Made by a program: the position numbers and the translations under genes. This document shows, in pieces, positions 1 through 12,200 of a stretch of DNA of 64,000 nt; within the stretch, counting starts at the first letter, position 1; each line of letters starts with the position of its first letter. The notes beneath the pieces are model-generated. The model did no database searches, was not told where the DNA came from, and saw only the letters and a program-made list of their open reading frames with translations. This DNA comes from Volvox africanus (taxonomy: Eukaryota > Chlorophyta > Chlorophyceae > Chlamydomonadales > Volvocaceae), in assembly GCA_030268105.1 (NCBI GenBank), contig BSDZ01000027.1, forward strand, positions 127,001-191,000. The letters run 5' to 3'.

Positions 1-1546
1 CGCAACTCCGCCATCCCAATGAAACCTACATTTATTGCATGGAAATTTATTATATCACTCAATTTTATCCGCTAGTTACGAGTCACATGCGTGCGAGACG
101 GCTTCAAAAGTACCGAGAGGTTCTAAGCGCACATGTGGACGTTTTCCACGGCAGACTCAACCACCATCGGTCGAATGACACAATTCTCCTGCTATTGCTG
201 CTGCTACTGTGGCACCTGTTGCGGCAGAAGTTTACCCGAACATTGTGAGATCATGTTGCATCGCATCATGTGCCAGCATCCCGCCTGCTGCACGCCTGGA
301 ACGCATCATCGCATGACCCGATCTGTTTTTTGCCCCCGCTAGGAAGTACATACTAGTATACGATGTAGTATGGAGGTAATTCGTTGGGAGATGCGTTTTC
401 GCCCCGGCCTGATCTGCCCCCGCCCTCTCCTCTTGGCTCTTTTGGTATGATCGCAAATCCTGTTGGATCCAAAGTTGATCTGTCGTTGGATCCGCTGTCG
501 GATTCGCCATTGGATCCAATGTGTATGGATGCGACCTAATGAAGTTTATTCCATTCACTCACTTCGTGGCGCGTGTCTATCCACGTGCAGGTGGCATTTG
601 GCGGGCGCGACCGTGCGGCCCTGCTCAACTCTAACCCCCCTCTCGTCACCTTCACGCTGCCCGTGCCAACCAGTGGATGGTATGGAGCGTTTTGAAATGA
701 AAATTATAGTTTATTTTCTTACAACGCATCTTGTGCAGTTGATCACTAAGGATCCAACAAGCGCCTCTTCCTTCCCTCTCCTGCTGCTGCATCAGCTCTT
801 ACCTCAGCAACTGCATCACGACCATGCATCACCGCCTGCGGGCGCTGAATTCTATTCCCGTAGCATTGCAACAGGCAGTAGTCATGTACGGCACCGTATC
901 ATGGTGCTTACTATAACTTGCTTAGGATGGAGGGAGGGAGTAAATTTCACACCTACGAAATCCCGCCTGCGTGCTGTCTCCCCATACCCCCGCCCGATTG
1001 TCCCCGGCAGCCCCAACCAGGTAGTTCAGCCATCTTCAAACGCCGCCGCCACCTTCAACACCCGGTTTACCGTCAGCTGCAATGCCATAGGTAAGTGTCA
1101 ATGTGGCTCGAGGACTTGAAGGGTCAGTCAGGGCCTTGCATCGCCTCCTTCTCAGGCGCCGCTTCATCCGCCACCAATGGCACTGCAGGTCAAACCCTCG
1201 TCTTCAAAGTGACATCCGCAGGCAGAGCTGAAGGCCTCACTTGGAAGTACGCGTCAATCAGTGCTCCTGTGGCGAGCGCCGACTCGCCGGCAGCAGCGCC
1301 CGGAGGCACGTGCGCGGCAGCCATTGCAGCGTGCGGTGAGGTTGTTCAGTTGTCCACCCTGGTTGTGGGGCACCGGTGTGCCGGACCTCTTCGCACGGGG
1401 TTAATAAACCCTAAGCCCTCCCCGTCACCCCCAGTTTAGCCACAGGGATTGGGAAAGGCATAGGGGGCTTGTCATGTGTACGACACATGAGGCGCAGTCC
1501 ATGGATGTGGTGCTTTACCGTCCACGGACCCGCGACCCATTGCAGG
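1..1546. other. Left-edge region, possible 5' exons of the DOMON-b561 gene
   Basis: No gene is assigned with confidence here. Open + blocks near 990-1086 (followed by gtaagtg) and 1098-1336 (followed by gtgagg) could be upstream exons of the DOMON-b561 gene, giving its secretion signal and an extra extracellular segment. I could not join them in phase to the first exon I trust, nor find a convincing signal-peptide start. Confidence 0.35.
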
Positions 1547-4500
1547 CTTGAGTCGACCATTACCGCCGCGACCGCCACCGCCGAGCACCGCTTCGGAGGT
1601 GCAGCTCAGTGAAACGACGGGCGCGAGCACCTGCACCCCTAGCACGTTGGGTTATCAATGCATGGTGCGGAAGGTGAGCACTGCGTGGTGGTACCACTCG
1701 TGACTCACAGGACCAGGACCTGGGGCGGATGGGTAAGTGAAGCGCATCATCCTCATGACATCATCGGTATCATCGAGGGATCTTCGCGCCATGGGGCCGG
1801 CAATCAGGGGCCAATCCCCAACCAGGGGCCTGGCTTATGGGGAGGAGCCAGGCGGCCAGGAGATGGTGTGCAGAAATATAAGGAACACGGACAGGGAGTG
1901 CGGACAGCCGGACGCCTTATGGGTCCTCTGCTACTGCTGCCGCCGCTGCTACTGCTTCCGACATCGAATGGAGAGAAGCAGTAGCAAAGGGTCCTTTTAG
2001 GCATCTGGCGGCCATGTATTAGTGTCAGGCTCTAATTCACACCTATTATATGCCTTACTGCCGTACATGCCTGCCTGGAACTATCCCCGCAGGATAAGGT
2101 GACTGTACATTGGACACTCAACACAAAGGCAGCACCCAACAACCCCTGCACCCCTACATCCAAGACCATGCTCAAGGTAAAACATAAGGCCCTCCGCACC
2201 TGCTCTGGCCCACCCGGCGCATAGCCTTCCGCCTGTCAGCCACGACGCCGAAATTAGTTTTTCACTTCCAGTACCTGTCAGGTGGTTTCGGGGCGATAGA
2301 TACATACATAAAACCAAACGATGCTGTGTTGTGAGGAGTTCATGCAATCACAGACAGGTTGGAGTGGTTGCTGCTCTTTACCACAACACCCTTGGTGCAA
2401 ATCCCATGACGCACAATCTTGCAAATTCTGTCGTCGTTCAGGACACGGAAGTGGTGCAGTACGGCACTCTGCATATGGCCGCCCAGTCCAACACCAAAGG
2501 TTGTTATGGGGGGCCGAAAGTAGGGGATAGGGGGAGGTATCTCTTTTCAGGGGGCCGAAATAGAAACATGGATAGGCGAGGAATGCCTACTTCCAATGTA
2601 TCAACGTCGCGCCGCGCCAACTTGCCGTCATGACGCGAGTCCCTGTCACCGAGTCCCCAGCCCTCAGTGTTGGTCTGAGGCACATGAGTTCCTGCCCTCT
2701 GATTCTGTGTTTTCACTTCTTTGCCTTTCGTCTGTCCAGTAATCGTTGGCCTGTGGTGATGGCCCGTACAGCTTCTGCCTGTGTACATCAGGAGTTGCAA
2801 CTCGTTGACTGCTGAATTGTGGCCACAGGGTACGTGGGACTAGGCTTCGCCGAGAACCCTGACGACATGTACCGCAGCGATATCCTGCTAGGGTGGCTGG
2901 ATGGTGCAGGAAAGGCCGCGATCAACACCTTTTTTGCGACGGTAAGGAGAGAATCGTAAGCGACTCACTCATGTTGTTGCGAAATGATGCACCGCACAGG
3001 AACTTCTTAGGGCTTCAAACCATTGTAACTTATGGCGAAGGGCGAATTGAGTGACAGGTTCAGCCGAGGCCAATCCATTAAGCACCGATAACCCGATTTG
3101 CACGGCTCGATTGTGGGATTTGAACGGCTCGGATGCGAATAGCTCGAGCATGCACGCAACGTTGGACGAGCGGCTGATGCGTACCATATCCTTGATATTT
3201 CTTAGGTATTCATACCTTCTCGACTCATCGTACTGCCCTGCAATGTGTCTATTGCGGTGGTCCAAACATTTGCTAATCATCTTCCTACTCCTACTCCTAC
3301 TGCAATTAACGCTGTTTGGACCACTGCCGGTTTGCCGTACATCTGGATTTTCAACCACATCAGCGTAATGGTATCGACATGGGGGATGTCGTAACTGATA
3401 CCTGGGCTTACGACACCGGCGTCTTCCGCGACAGTGCCGGTGTCACAACCCTCTGCTTCAGCCGCCGCCTTTGGGATAACAGAGCGAAGATCTCCCAGGA
3501 CTTGCGGGCGGTCGCTGGCAGTAGCAGCAAGAGCAGCAGTGCTTTGGGAAGCCGCCGCAGGCTGCTTGATGCCACTGCGCAGGGAGGTGAGTGAGCGTTC
3601 AAGCGTTCCAAAGCCTCCCTCCGTATTGGGGACGTACAGCACCTGGAGTCATAAGGGGGCTGTACGCGCAGTACACGTTATTGAGCTCTACCAGTGGGGC
3701 AACAAACCGCGAGCCACACAATTCTGTTCAAGAGACCCATAAGGCCCATCTTGTCCTCTTTCCGCCCTCTCGTCCACACATGCCACCCTGTATCGCCGCC
3801 GTACCAACATCCCATGCTGCCTCAATACTCTCTTTTGGGCCGCCGTCGCGTGTGCTGGTGGTGCCGAGCCCACCTCAGCTAACCCCGCGATCAACCCCCT
3901 CGTTCGGGCTTGCGCCCTCTACTCCCGCTCCCCAGTACTTACTCAGCAGTTGGGCCTTATCTGGGCTCTCAGCCCCTCTCCCCGCTTGGTGCAGCACGCG
4001 GACGAGGACGCGGGGGGCTTCTACCTAGACTTGGTCAGCGGAGATTTTGCGGAGTCCGTTGATGACGGCAAGAGCGAGAGCTACTGGGTGAATGTGCACG
4101 GCGCGTTGATGGCAGTGGCGTGGGGGCTGCTACTGCCGCTGGGAACGCTACTGCCGGCCCACAGGTAAGACCTGGGGGTGTGTGGGTTCATGACCCCCTC
4201 ACTTCACACATACACATACACACATAAAGCACTTGCAACACACACGCAAGCGCACCTGGCCGGGCCCGCTTCAAGCCCGGGGAGATGCGCGTCATACACA
4301 CCTCACACATGTTCATCCGCCACACCCAATGTTCCCCCTCTCAGGTGGCTGTTGCGCGACGTCAAGGTGGCTGGCAAGCACCTTTGGTTTTGGCTGCACC
4401 TGGGCTGCCAGTGGACCGGTGTGGCGCTGTTCATCGCGGGGTTCGTTGTGGCGTTCGTCAAGTTCGAGGAGGTGGAGGGTGACATGTCGGAGGCGCACGA

Positions 4501-5264
4501 AAAAATCGGCATCGCGGTGATGGCGGCGGCGGCGGCGCAGGTGGTGGTCGCCTACATCCGGCCCGACCCTGGCGCCAAGAGGCGCGGCCTCTGGAACCTT
4601 GTGCACCACAACCTGGGACGAATCACCATCCTCCTGGCCTGGGCCAATGTGTACATCGGCATCTACCTTGCCCACACCGGGTGGGGAGCGAGCTACACCG
4701 AGTGGGTGACGCCCATCGCCATCGTCATGGGCCTTCTGGTGGGTTCGGAATCACCCGCACGGACTGAAGCCGCCTTTTGACTCTTGTCTTAATTAAGCTC
4801 CAAATTTAGACCGGGTAAATAATAGAAATAAGGATTTTCGCAACAGGCCACAACGCCCTCTTGTCCTTGCTTGTGTCACTTGTGCACTTTTGTTTGACAT
4901 TTACCGGTTGGTTGTGTACGGTGTACGGTATACGGTGGGCGATATAATATCTTTTCCAAACAACGTCCATGCGCAACCCTCCCCTCCCCTCCCCTCCCCT
5001 TTCGGGCATGGATGCGCACAAACACCTCCGCAGGTGCTGCTCGATATCGCCCTTCGGATCACCGGCTGCGGGAAGGAGGACGTCGCGGCACCCGCCCGGA
5101 ATGACGCTTACAAGGAGAGCTACGACGACCCGGCAAAGATAGGCGACGGGGCGGAGGGCAAGGGACCCTCCAGTTTCCCCGTCAATAGCCTGGTGTCATC
5201 CGACTTTGCTGTTGGGGCTTCCGTCAAGGATATGCCGTTGGGGCACCCTAAGTCGGGCGTGTAA
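1547..5264 (+). CDS. DOMON domain-cytochrome b561 membrane protein (5' end unresolved)
   Basis: This is a predicted transmembrane electron carrier of the CYBDOM type: an extracellular heme-binding DOMON domain fused to a b561 core that usually moves electrons from ascorbate across a membrane. Exons I trust: 1547-1673 (Cys-rich entry, LGYQCM), 2829-2941 (YVGLGFAENPDDMYRSD, the DOMON core with its methionine), 3364 to about 3586 (ends VTTLCFSRRL), 3950-4164, 4345-4738 and 5034-5264 (stop TAA). The last two joins are phase-perfect. All four b561 heme histidines are visible: NVHGALM, FWLHLGC, EAHEKIG and LVHHNLGR. The joins at 1674-2828 and 3587-3949 are unresolved and probably hide short exons. 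The last exon is a hydrophilic cytosolic tail. Family sure; full protein not. Confidence 0.85.
4203..4250. repeat. CA-rich tract in a b561 intron
   Basis: A run of cacata/cacaca units lies inside the intron between the exons ending 4164 and starting 4345. Simple microsatellite. Confidence 0.6.
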
Positions 5265-6765
5265 GAAATCAGAAGGCACGAGGAGCCCTGGCACCGTTCT
5301 CTCCCTGGCACTTTCACTACTCCGCCTGCCTGGGGTGTCGTGCGCCGAGGCGTGTGTGGTCGGGCTCCTCCCTTCCCCTCCTCTTCCCCCTCCTCCCCAT
5401 CCTCTTCGTCACCACCCTACGCAGAGACCCAGTCTGGTCATCACTGAGCGGGTGGGAGCACCAGACCAGTTGTGCACCGAGGAGGAGCGGGCGGTGATGA
5501 CAATAATCCACTTCTTCCAGGTTGGTGACGTGTCCTGTTCGTACAGTATGAGCGCGATGCGCCGGCTCGGGTAACAAGCCTGCTGGAGGAAATGGTAACT
5601 GTTCGCGCCGGACCGGTGCTTAATGATTTTTTCTATATTATTTGGGAAACTCTAAGCTAGCCCTGTAGTGTACCGACATTCAACCGTCATGTTTTGATAC
5701 GAGAGACAGTTTTGGCAGTTTGCACAAACCGGGGCTTATTAAGCTCAAATCGAATCATCGGCTGTTCGTACCAATGCGTACTGTGTGTGAGTGTGTACGG
5801 GAAGTTGATACCAGACGAGCGGTTTCCTTGCTGCGCCGATCACACAGCCGGCTGATTCTGGTTAGGGTTTTATCCGGGCACGCTGAGGAGGGCTGAGTGA
5901 TGTGGTGCTGCAGAGTTACCCGTCAGTTACGGGAGTCGGCTACGTGTATTGTTGCATGGCTGTGCGCCTGTGTTTCTTATCAGTGAATGCTTTGATATTT
6001 CTGCGTTCATCACCGCATACCGCAACATGTTAAGAGGACTTCAGAAGTTAGGTCAGATGTATAGGACGTGATGTACAGACGAGTGATTGGAGGAGCTACG
6101 ATTAGTCACACCAGTTATGGTGCTCAAATGGCCACAACACGCATGCATTACAATACTCAGTTTAACGTTCAAAAATTTGACTTGAGAATTTGCGCGATAG
6201 TCGCACAGCTAGTGCGGCATGTCTGTTTCTGCTGGTTGGTGAACTTGGGCTTGTCATTGCGTCAAAACCCATTTGCAGCGGTTGGACCGGAAAAGGGCTT
6301 TTGCCGCTTCGGCAGGTTTGTCATGCTCCTCCTGGAGATGCACATCATTGAGACATTGGACGGGAATTCAAAAGCAGTCGCACAGATATACCGTACGAAC
6401 TAGGTCAATGTTAACGTACATAATTAATACATTCATTATTCACACACCATAAGGACAGAAAATTGATTTTTACATAACCTGTGTAAATTGTTATGATCCC
6501 TGGCAATGTAAACACCAAGCCCTAAACCGCACACGCCGGCTTTTGTGTAGAATGCAGAAGGCATCTATAAAATGCTGCGATTCTTCTCTTCCCCCTTCTT
6601 AGTCCACCAGACTGGACCTCCCCCCACCTCCCTCTCACCCTATCACCTCGCTCGGCCCACAACGGGCTCATCCACGGCCGCACTCAACCTCAGCAGCAAC
6701 CAAGTGTCATTCTTCGAATGCAAAAAACAACCCTCTCACCGCAGCTGCTGTGAAGACCAACTACG
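5265..6765. other. Downstream spacer, no gene seen
   Basis: Comparatively AT-rich DNA with no frame resembling the flanking exons. TGTAA occurs at 6482-6486 and 6507-6511 on +, and its complement TTACA at 6470-6474, so transcripts from both sides may end here. If the DOMON-b561 transcript uses the + signals its 3' UTR would be about 1.2 kb. Confidence 0.5.
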
Positions 6766-7794
6766 TTAGTACAATGTTGCAGCAGGATGCGTTTGTGATA
6801 GCACGAATATATTCACAGTGACGTCATCGAGCGCGATAACGGAAAAGTAACGGCTTCCGCTGATTGGAAGCACTTCATTAGGATGCCGAAGAAACCAAGA
6901 GGCGAAGAGACCTTTCATCTGACGATTGTCGTACAGGTGGGCACACGCTACACGGACCACGCCAAGAAACAATGTAACGGCCATGTGGGCGGGAAAGGAG
7001 GAGTGGGCGGGTGTGTGGCGGCAAACTTGTGTGGGGGAGTGACGAAGGGCCTGGGCTGGGCCTGGCCTGGGCTGGGGCTGTAGCTGGGGCAGGGTCATAC
7101 CCCAAGAGGCCTCTTCGCATAAGGAACACGACCCAGACATTACACTCCACCCGCCCACCCACCCCGGCCCAACACACACACACACATGCGCGCGCAAAGG
7201 CCGACCCGCACAAGTCCCACGGGTCAAAAACGGCACCGCACCCACACAGACACACATGCAGACATACACACACCCTTTTTCCTTTTCCTTGGCATACCGG
7301 CGGGCGTACGGCAACGGGCATCCGAGGTGGTTAAATAAGACAGCAACGACGCGAGGAGCATCTGCATCTGCATCAGGGCTGCACGAAGCCACCAAAGCGA
7401 CACCGGCCATCAGCGCGAGACCACCACTTGACTCGGATAGGGTGCACGCACACGCTTCGAACCACTTGCAGGTGGAGCAGCAGCGGTACCATCCAGCGGG
7501 CATCCAGCGCCCCACACAATCCTCCTTTCCCCGCAGACATCCAGCGGGAGCCCGAGCCGCGAAGCATTTGCTTATTGTGCTCCTTAGCTTACTTATGGTT
7601 ACTAATACATTTGATGGCGGCGCACGCAAAAATGCAGAATGAGTGAGCCTCCTATGCACATGTGTACAAGGGCAGTCAGGATCTAGCCCCACAGCTCGGC
7701 GGAGCTCGGCAATGCAGCAGCAGTACGTGCAGCAGCAGGGCCCTCCGCCGCCTTGCCTCACCAGGCAAGTCCTTAGATACGCAGTACGACACAA
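6766..7794 (-). CDS. Doubtful hypothetical protein or exons
   Basis: A continuous minus frame of 342 codons runs here but I recognise no family. The most protein-like blocks are about 7330-7480 (contains LALMAGVALVASC) and the last 50 codons, which end ...FVLSQTHPAATLY before the stop. A minus-strand TGTAA about 290 bases past the stop would fit a real 3' end. The middle is Cys/Val/Gly-rich, reading through CA-type microsatellite, so an uninterrupted gene is unlikely; real coding, if any, would be two or three exons. Chance open frames in GC-rich DNA are the main alternative. Confidence 0.2.
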   Translation of the reverse strand: MCRTAYLRTCLVRQGGGGPCCCTYCCCIAELRRAVGLDPDCPCTHVHRRLTHSAFLRAPPSNVLVTISKLRSTISKCFAARAPAGCLRGKEDCVGRWMPAGWYRCCSTCKWFEACACTLSESSGGLALMAGVALVASCSPDADADAPRVVAVLFNHLGCPLPYARRYAKEKEKGCVYVCMCVCVGAVPFLTRGTCAGRPLRAHVCVCVGPGWVGGWSVMSGSCSLCEEASWGMTLPQLQPQPRPGPAQALRHSPTQVCRHTPAHSSFPAHMAVTLFLGVVRVACAHLYDNRQMKGLFASWFLRHPNEVLPISGSRYFSVIALDDVTVNIFVLSQTHPAATLY

Positions 7795-8207
7795 AATACG
7801 GATGGGCGCAACTTCATGTCAGGACATCCAACATATCCCAACACCTGATACTCATCCAGCCGTGTATGTCGTACTTCCACCTACGCACATACGTGCACAT
7901 GTCCCACCCCCACCGCGCAGGTGGCAGCCGCCAAGATAGTAGTACGACACACCAACGGCCCGACACCTGCGGAAATCACACCAACTTCACCTCATTTGAC
8001 ATTTCGAGAGGTCCGAACTGCAACGCGACTCACCACAGAGCACCAAACACTCGGACACCCAAAAGGCAACGAGGTAGATTGCAAGCGTCCCCAGCGCGTG
8101 TGTGTGAGAGAGTGAACGGGGCCAGTGGACAGCACGCAGATTGTCCCTAAACATCGCCTTCACTCACTGAAGCCGTACCACCGCTTTCCGTACAGGTCCG
8201 AACTTCC

Positions 8208-8232
8208 AGCCAAGCCAAGCCAAGCCAAGCCA
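8208..8232. repeat. AGCCA tandem repeat
   Basis: Five consecutive copies of the 5-base unit agcca. Confidence 0.8.
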
Positions 8233-8991
8233 CGTCATTGCCAAGCCACTCAGCTCCGCCCCATGCAGTGGCGATTCCGCTGCGTCGCTGCCGCCATCCG
8301 CCACCCCCCCGGCCCCACCGGCACAGAGCTGCGTCGCGGCCGCGATGTGCACCTTGCGATGACGAGGTGCTGCCCCTAAGTATACATTGGGCAGGGGGAG
8401 GCAGGGGGCAGCAGGGAGGGCACGAAACACGACACGCCGCATTGCCGCACCCTCCCCCCAGACTCGTTTGCCCAACCCGACCCCCCATCCACATCCGTCA
8501 TTTAACCATCTCTCATAACTCCTCGCCCAATCAATACATGATGAGTTGTACGGACGGTTGATGACTGATGTTCCGTGGACTGAGGCACACTTGAAGGATA
8601 CTAGAGATCAAAAACGTCTTCTTCTCTCCTCTGGTACTCTCCACTATTCACATGGGCGGCTCAATAGCCAATAAAATTGCCGCGCAGGTTTCAGAGGTGG
8701 CAGGTTGATTGGTGGACTGCCTAGCAGCAAAACGGCTTCCTCCCCTCAAAAAGGCAGGTAAGGTGCGCACATGCGGAGCGACCTCCCCCCCCTGCTTGAT
8801 GATAGATATGATGCGGACAGCCGCAGCAGCAGCCCAAAAAGAACCCAAACCCCGCTCCCCGCTCCCCGCTCCCCGCACTCATTTCGCGGACGGAACCCGG
8901 GTGGTGGCAAACCAGGGCCAAATTCTCTCCAGGGCCGGGCCCCGATGTACGATGTCGTATATGTCACGACATCCGCCATCCATCCATTTTT

Positions 8992-8996
8992 TTACA
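8992..8996 (-). terminator. Candidate poly(A) signal of the ARC6-like gene
   Basis: TTACA on + reads TGTAA on -, about 290 bases past the ARC6-like stop. TGTAA is the usual chlorophyte poly(A) signal; its use here is inferred from position. Confidence 0.5.
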
Positions 8997-9284
8997 GCAC
9001 TCAGCATCTCTGATCTGCCGCAACGGCATTATTGAGAATAGCACCAGTGCCCCCCCCCTCCCCCTCCCTTCTGTTCGTCCTCCCGCCCGTGGCAGGTTTC
9101 GCCTTCCAGCTCCAAACACCGAAATGACAACCGCTTCCCCCCCACCACCGCGAGCCCCGCTTCCCCACAGCATGTCACCGACCTCTGGGTGCCCCCCCCT
9201 TGAGGCCACTTCTCAGCATGTTGCTAGCCGGAGCATCTCTCCACTCGGCCCCCTTCTCGCCGCAGGGACATACGAGTGGGTATA

Positions 9285-12200
9285 TCAGTACAGGACTGCT
9301 GGCGGCGCATCTCGCACGTCCACGAGCCGCCACACGCTGGCCGGCGCCGCCGGTGTCGCCGCCGGACCGCCCTCCAGCGGCAATCTCCGGAAGGTCAGTG
9401 TAAGCCGCTCCCTGGAGCAGTACGACAATGGCACTGACGACGCCCGGTTGGTTTCTGTGCCGGCCGTCACCACCACCGCCGTCACCGTCGTCTCCGCCGC
9501 CCCGGCCTGGCTGTGACCGTAGAAGAAGGATGTGGCAGCCTGGGCGGACGCGGGTCGGAAGCGCAGTTGCTCAATCTCCACATCGATGCGCTGCACTTGC
9601 ACCCGCCTAGTTGAAAACGAGGTGGGAAGGGGGGGGACCGGGGACAAACGATTGAGGAGGGGCAGTGTGCAATCCATATCCCGCCCTCCGCAATGTTGGG
9701 GGTTAGGAATGCCTTTTCAAAATACACAGCACACTACCTGCCACGCCGTCTTCCCTGGAGAGAACACGGGTGAGTTACTCACTTGCCCATCCGCGCGTTG
9801 CGCTCCGCCTCTGCCCTCGCGACCCTCAGAGCCCTGCCGCCGAGCAGCCCCGACAGCAGCTCAGAACGGTCCCGCGGGTCGCTCAGCGAGGGAGCGGCGG
9901 CGCGCGCGGCTGACCAGCCACGCAGCAGCGCCGCCGCGGCCGTCTCGTCCAACTGGGTCCCTCTGCCGTACTGCTCGGCCAGGCGAGCCAAACTCTGCGG
10001 AATACAGTAATACGGGACGACGATGACGACAATGTGTGCACCTTTTCATTAGGTCCTGACGTGACATCGGAATATTACCTCTTAAGGCACTTCATTTCAC
10101 CAAAACTCTGTAGCCTCGAGTAGACCCCTATTCCTCATCATCATCATTAAAGGGTTTGTTTTCATGCACCGTTTGTCCCCCCTATCTTCCCCCTCCCCCC
10201 CCTCCGCACCTCAGCGCTGGCGGGCTGCACATGCAACGGGAGCGCCTCTGCCGGCGGCCAGCCTCCCAGCTTCACCACCGTGGGCCACCGACCCAGAGCA
10301 TCCTGCGCCGCACCGCCCATACCGGCGCTGTCCAGCCACCGGGCCACCGCCCGGGCCGCCGCCGCAACCTGCGCTGTCGACGCGTCCACCGTCGGCGCTA
10401 CCGCCGCCGCCGCCGCACCGTAACCGCTGGCGGCGGTGGCCTGCAGCGCGCCCCTGGCCAGAATCCTGTTGCCCACGTACGCCGCCAGAGCGCCAAGACA
10501 AATTGCCTGCGCCGCCACAGCCGCCACACGCCGTACTGCTTCTCGGCTCATAGCCTCATCCACCGCAGCGGGGTCCCATCCAGCAATCCTCCAGTCTCGC
10601 GGCGCCACCGGCAATATCGCCACTCGATCCTTGATGCTGGCGGCGGCTTCCGCTGCCCGCTGCATCACCACCCGCGTCACCATGCGCGGCCGCGGGTGCA
10701 GATGCCCCTCCGCGTCAGGCGCCCAGAGCGCGCTGCTGCTAGCAGTGTCGGCAGTACCAGTGATGTTCGCAGCGTCAGCGGTGCCGACGGCAGCAGCACC
10801 AGAACCGCCACCGCCGGCTGGCGGAGGCGCCATCCCGACATCCACCAGCTCGCCGGCGACCGGGAGCACGGCAGGAATCACCGTTGTGGGCGTCGACGTC
10901 GGTATCGCCACGCCACTGCCGCTGCCGCCTGAGGCCTCTGTAACAATGCTTCTGCCGACAACTGATGCTGTGGTGGCGGCGGTGGCGACTGTCTGCGGCA
11001 GTGCCTGGGCAGTTACGGCAATCCTGCCGCCGCCGTTGGAATTTGGAGACCTGGGGCCCTCAGAGGAGCCCCAGCGCGCCAGGCCAAAGGGAACAATCGA
11101 CTTTGCCGCCGCAGCGACTGCGCGAGGCGAGCTGACGGCAGCGCTGCCGACGGCAGCGGCAGCGGCCGCCATAGCACTTGCGGCCGCAGCAGCACGAGGG
11201 CCAACATCCTGCAGAGCTGCGTGACTTTGCGCCCACAAGACGCCCGCCAGCGGCGCACCACCGATACCGCCGCCGCCGGCGCCCTTGTGTTCCCCGCCAC
11301 CACCCGCCACCGCCGCCACTACCACCGCCTCCGAGGCCGCGGGGGCCTTCAGAGACGCCGTGGCCACTACCGCTGGCTGATGTTGCAGTTGGTGATGATG
11401 CGCGCTCTGGCCCGTCGCTGAGCCCACTGCCTGTGCTGCCGCCTGCCACAGCTGCCATAGACGTTGACGACTGGCGTCCGACACATGGGCTACGGCACTG
11501 CCCAGCGCTGCCGTCACCTCCGCGCCGCTGCGAACCGCCAACAGCTACGGAAAACAGCAAGTCAACGCAGCGGGCAAACAGCCGAAGATTGGTATGTGCG
11601 CCTTCAAATAGTGCACCGGAGGGGGATGTGACGGATAGCTGCACAGAGCCCCCAGCACTCAGCATACATATACACATACACACAGCTACGGTCAGAAGGG
11701 CCTCTTTCAATAAGGTGCCGAGTGCCGCCTCCCCTTCCCCCAGACCACCCGCACCTTATTGAAGAGGATGACTCGTGGGTCGGAGAACCACCTCGCCAGC
11801 GACACAGATCCCGCACCCGCCGTCTCAGGGAAGCAAGGCATCACCGACAGCTCCAACCAGCTCTCCGCCCAGCCGTACTTGCGTGCCACGTCATCCACTC
11901 GATCCGCTTTCACACGTGGACGCACGCCAAGGTTCTCTGAAGCCGTGTGCTGCTGGTGCTGGCACTGCCCCCCGGGTGAGGCCGTAGAACCTCTAATCCC
12001 GGATGATGATGACGGGGGGCCGGTTGCCGCCATCGTCGTCGCCGTAGCGGTGGCACCGGCGGCGGAGGCATTCGGCACTGTCCTGCTCCCAGCCATGGTG
12101 GCGGCGGGTGTGACTCCGAAGGCATTTTTAGCGGTTTTCGCCGCCGCCGCCGCCGCGACGTCCCGAGGGGCAGCTAAGCCCTCTTGTGCGGCACCCTCCT

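Larger units (their letters stand above)
7795..9284. other. Spacer between doubtful gene and ARC6-like gene
   Basis: No supported gene. It holds a short AGCCA tandem repeat and the probable 3' UTR of the minus-strand ARC6-like gene. Overlapping open frames on both strands at 8130-9035 are proline/glycine/arginine-rich and look like composition artefacts. Confidence 0.5.

Noticed and set aside
10156..11224. Long plus-strand frames (258 and 262 codons) opposite ARC6-like exon 8
   Set aside because: They mirror a GC-rich minus exon; the minus strand carries the family motifs and phase-matched splice sites.
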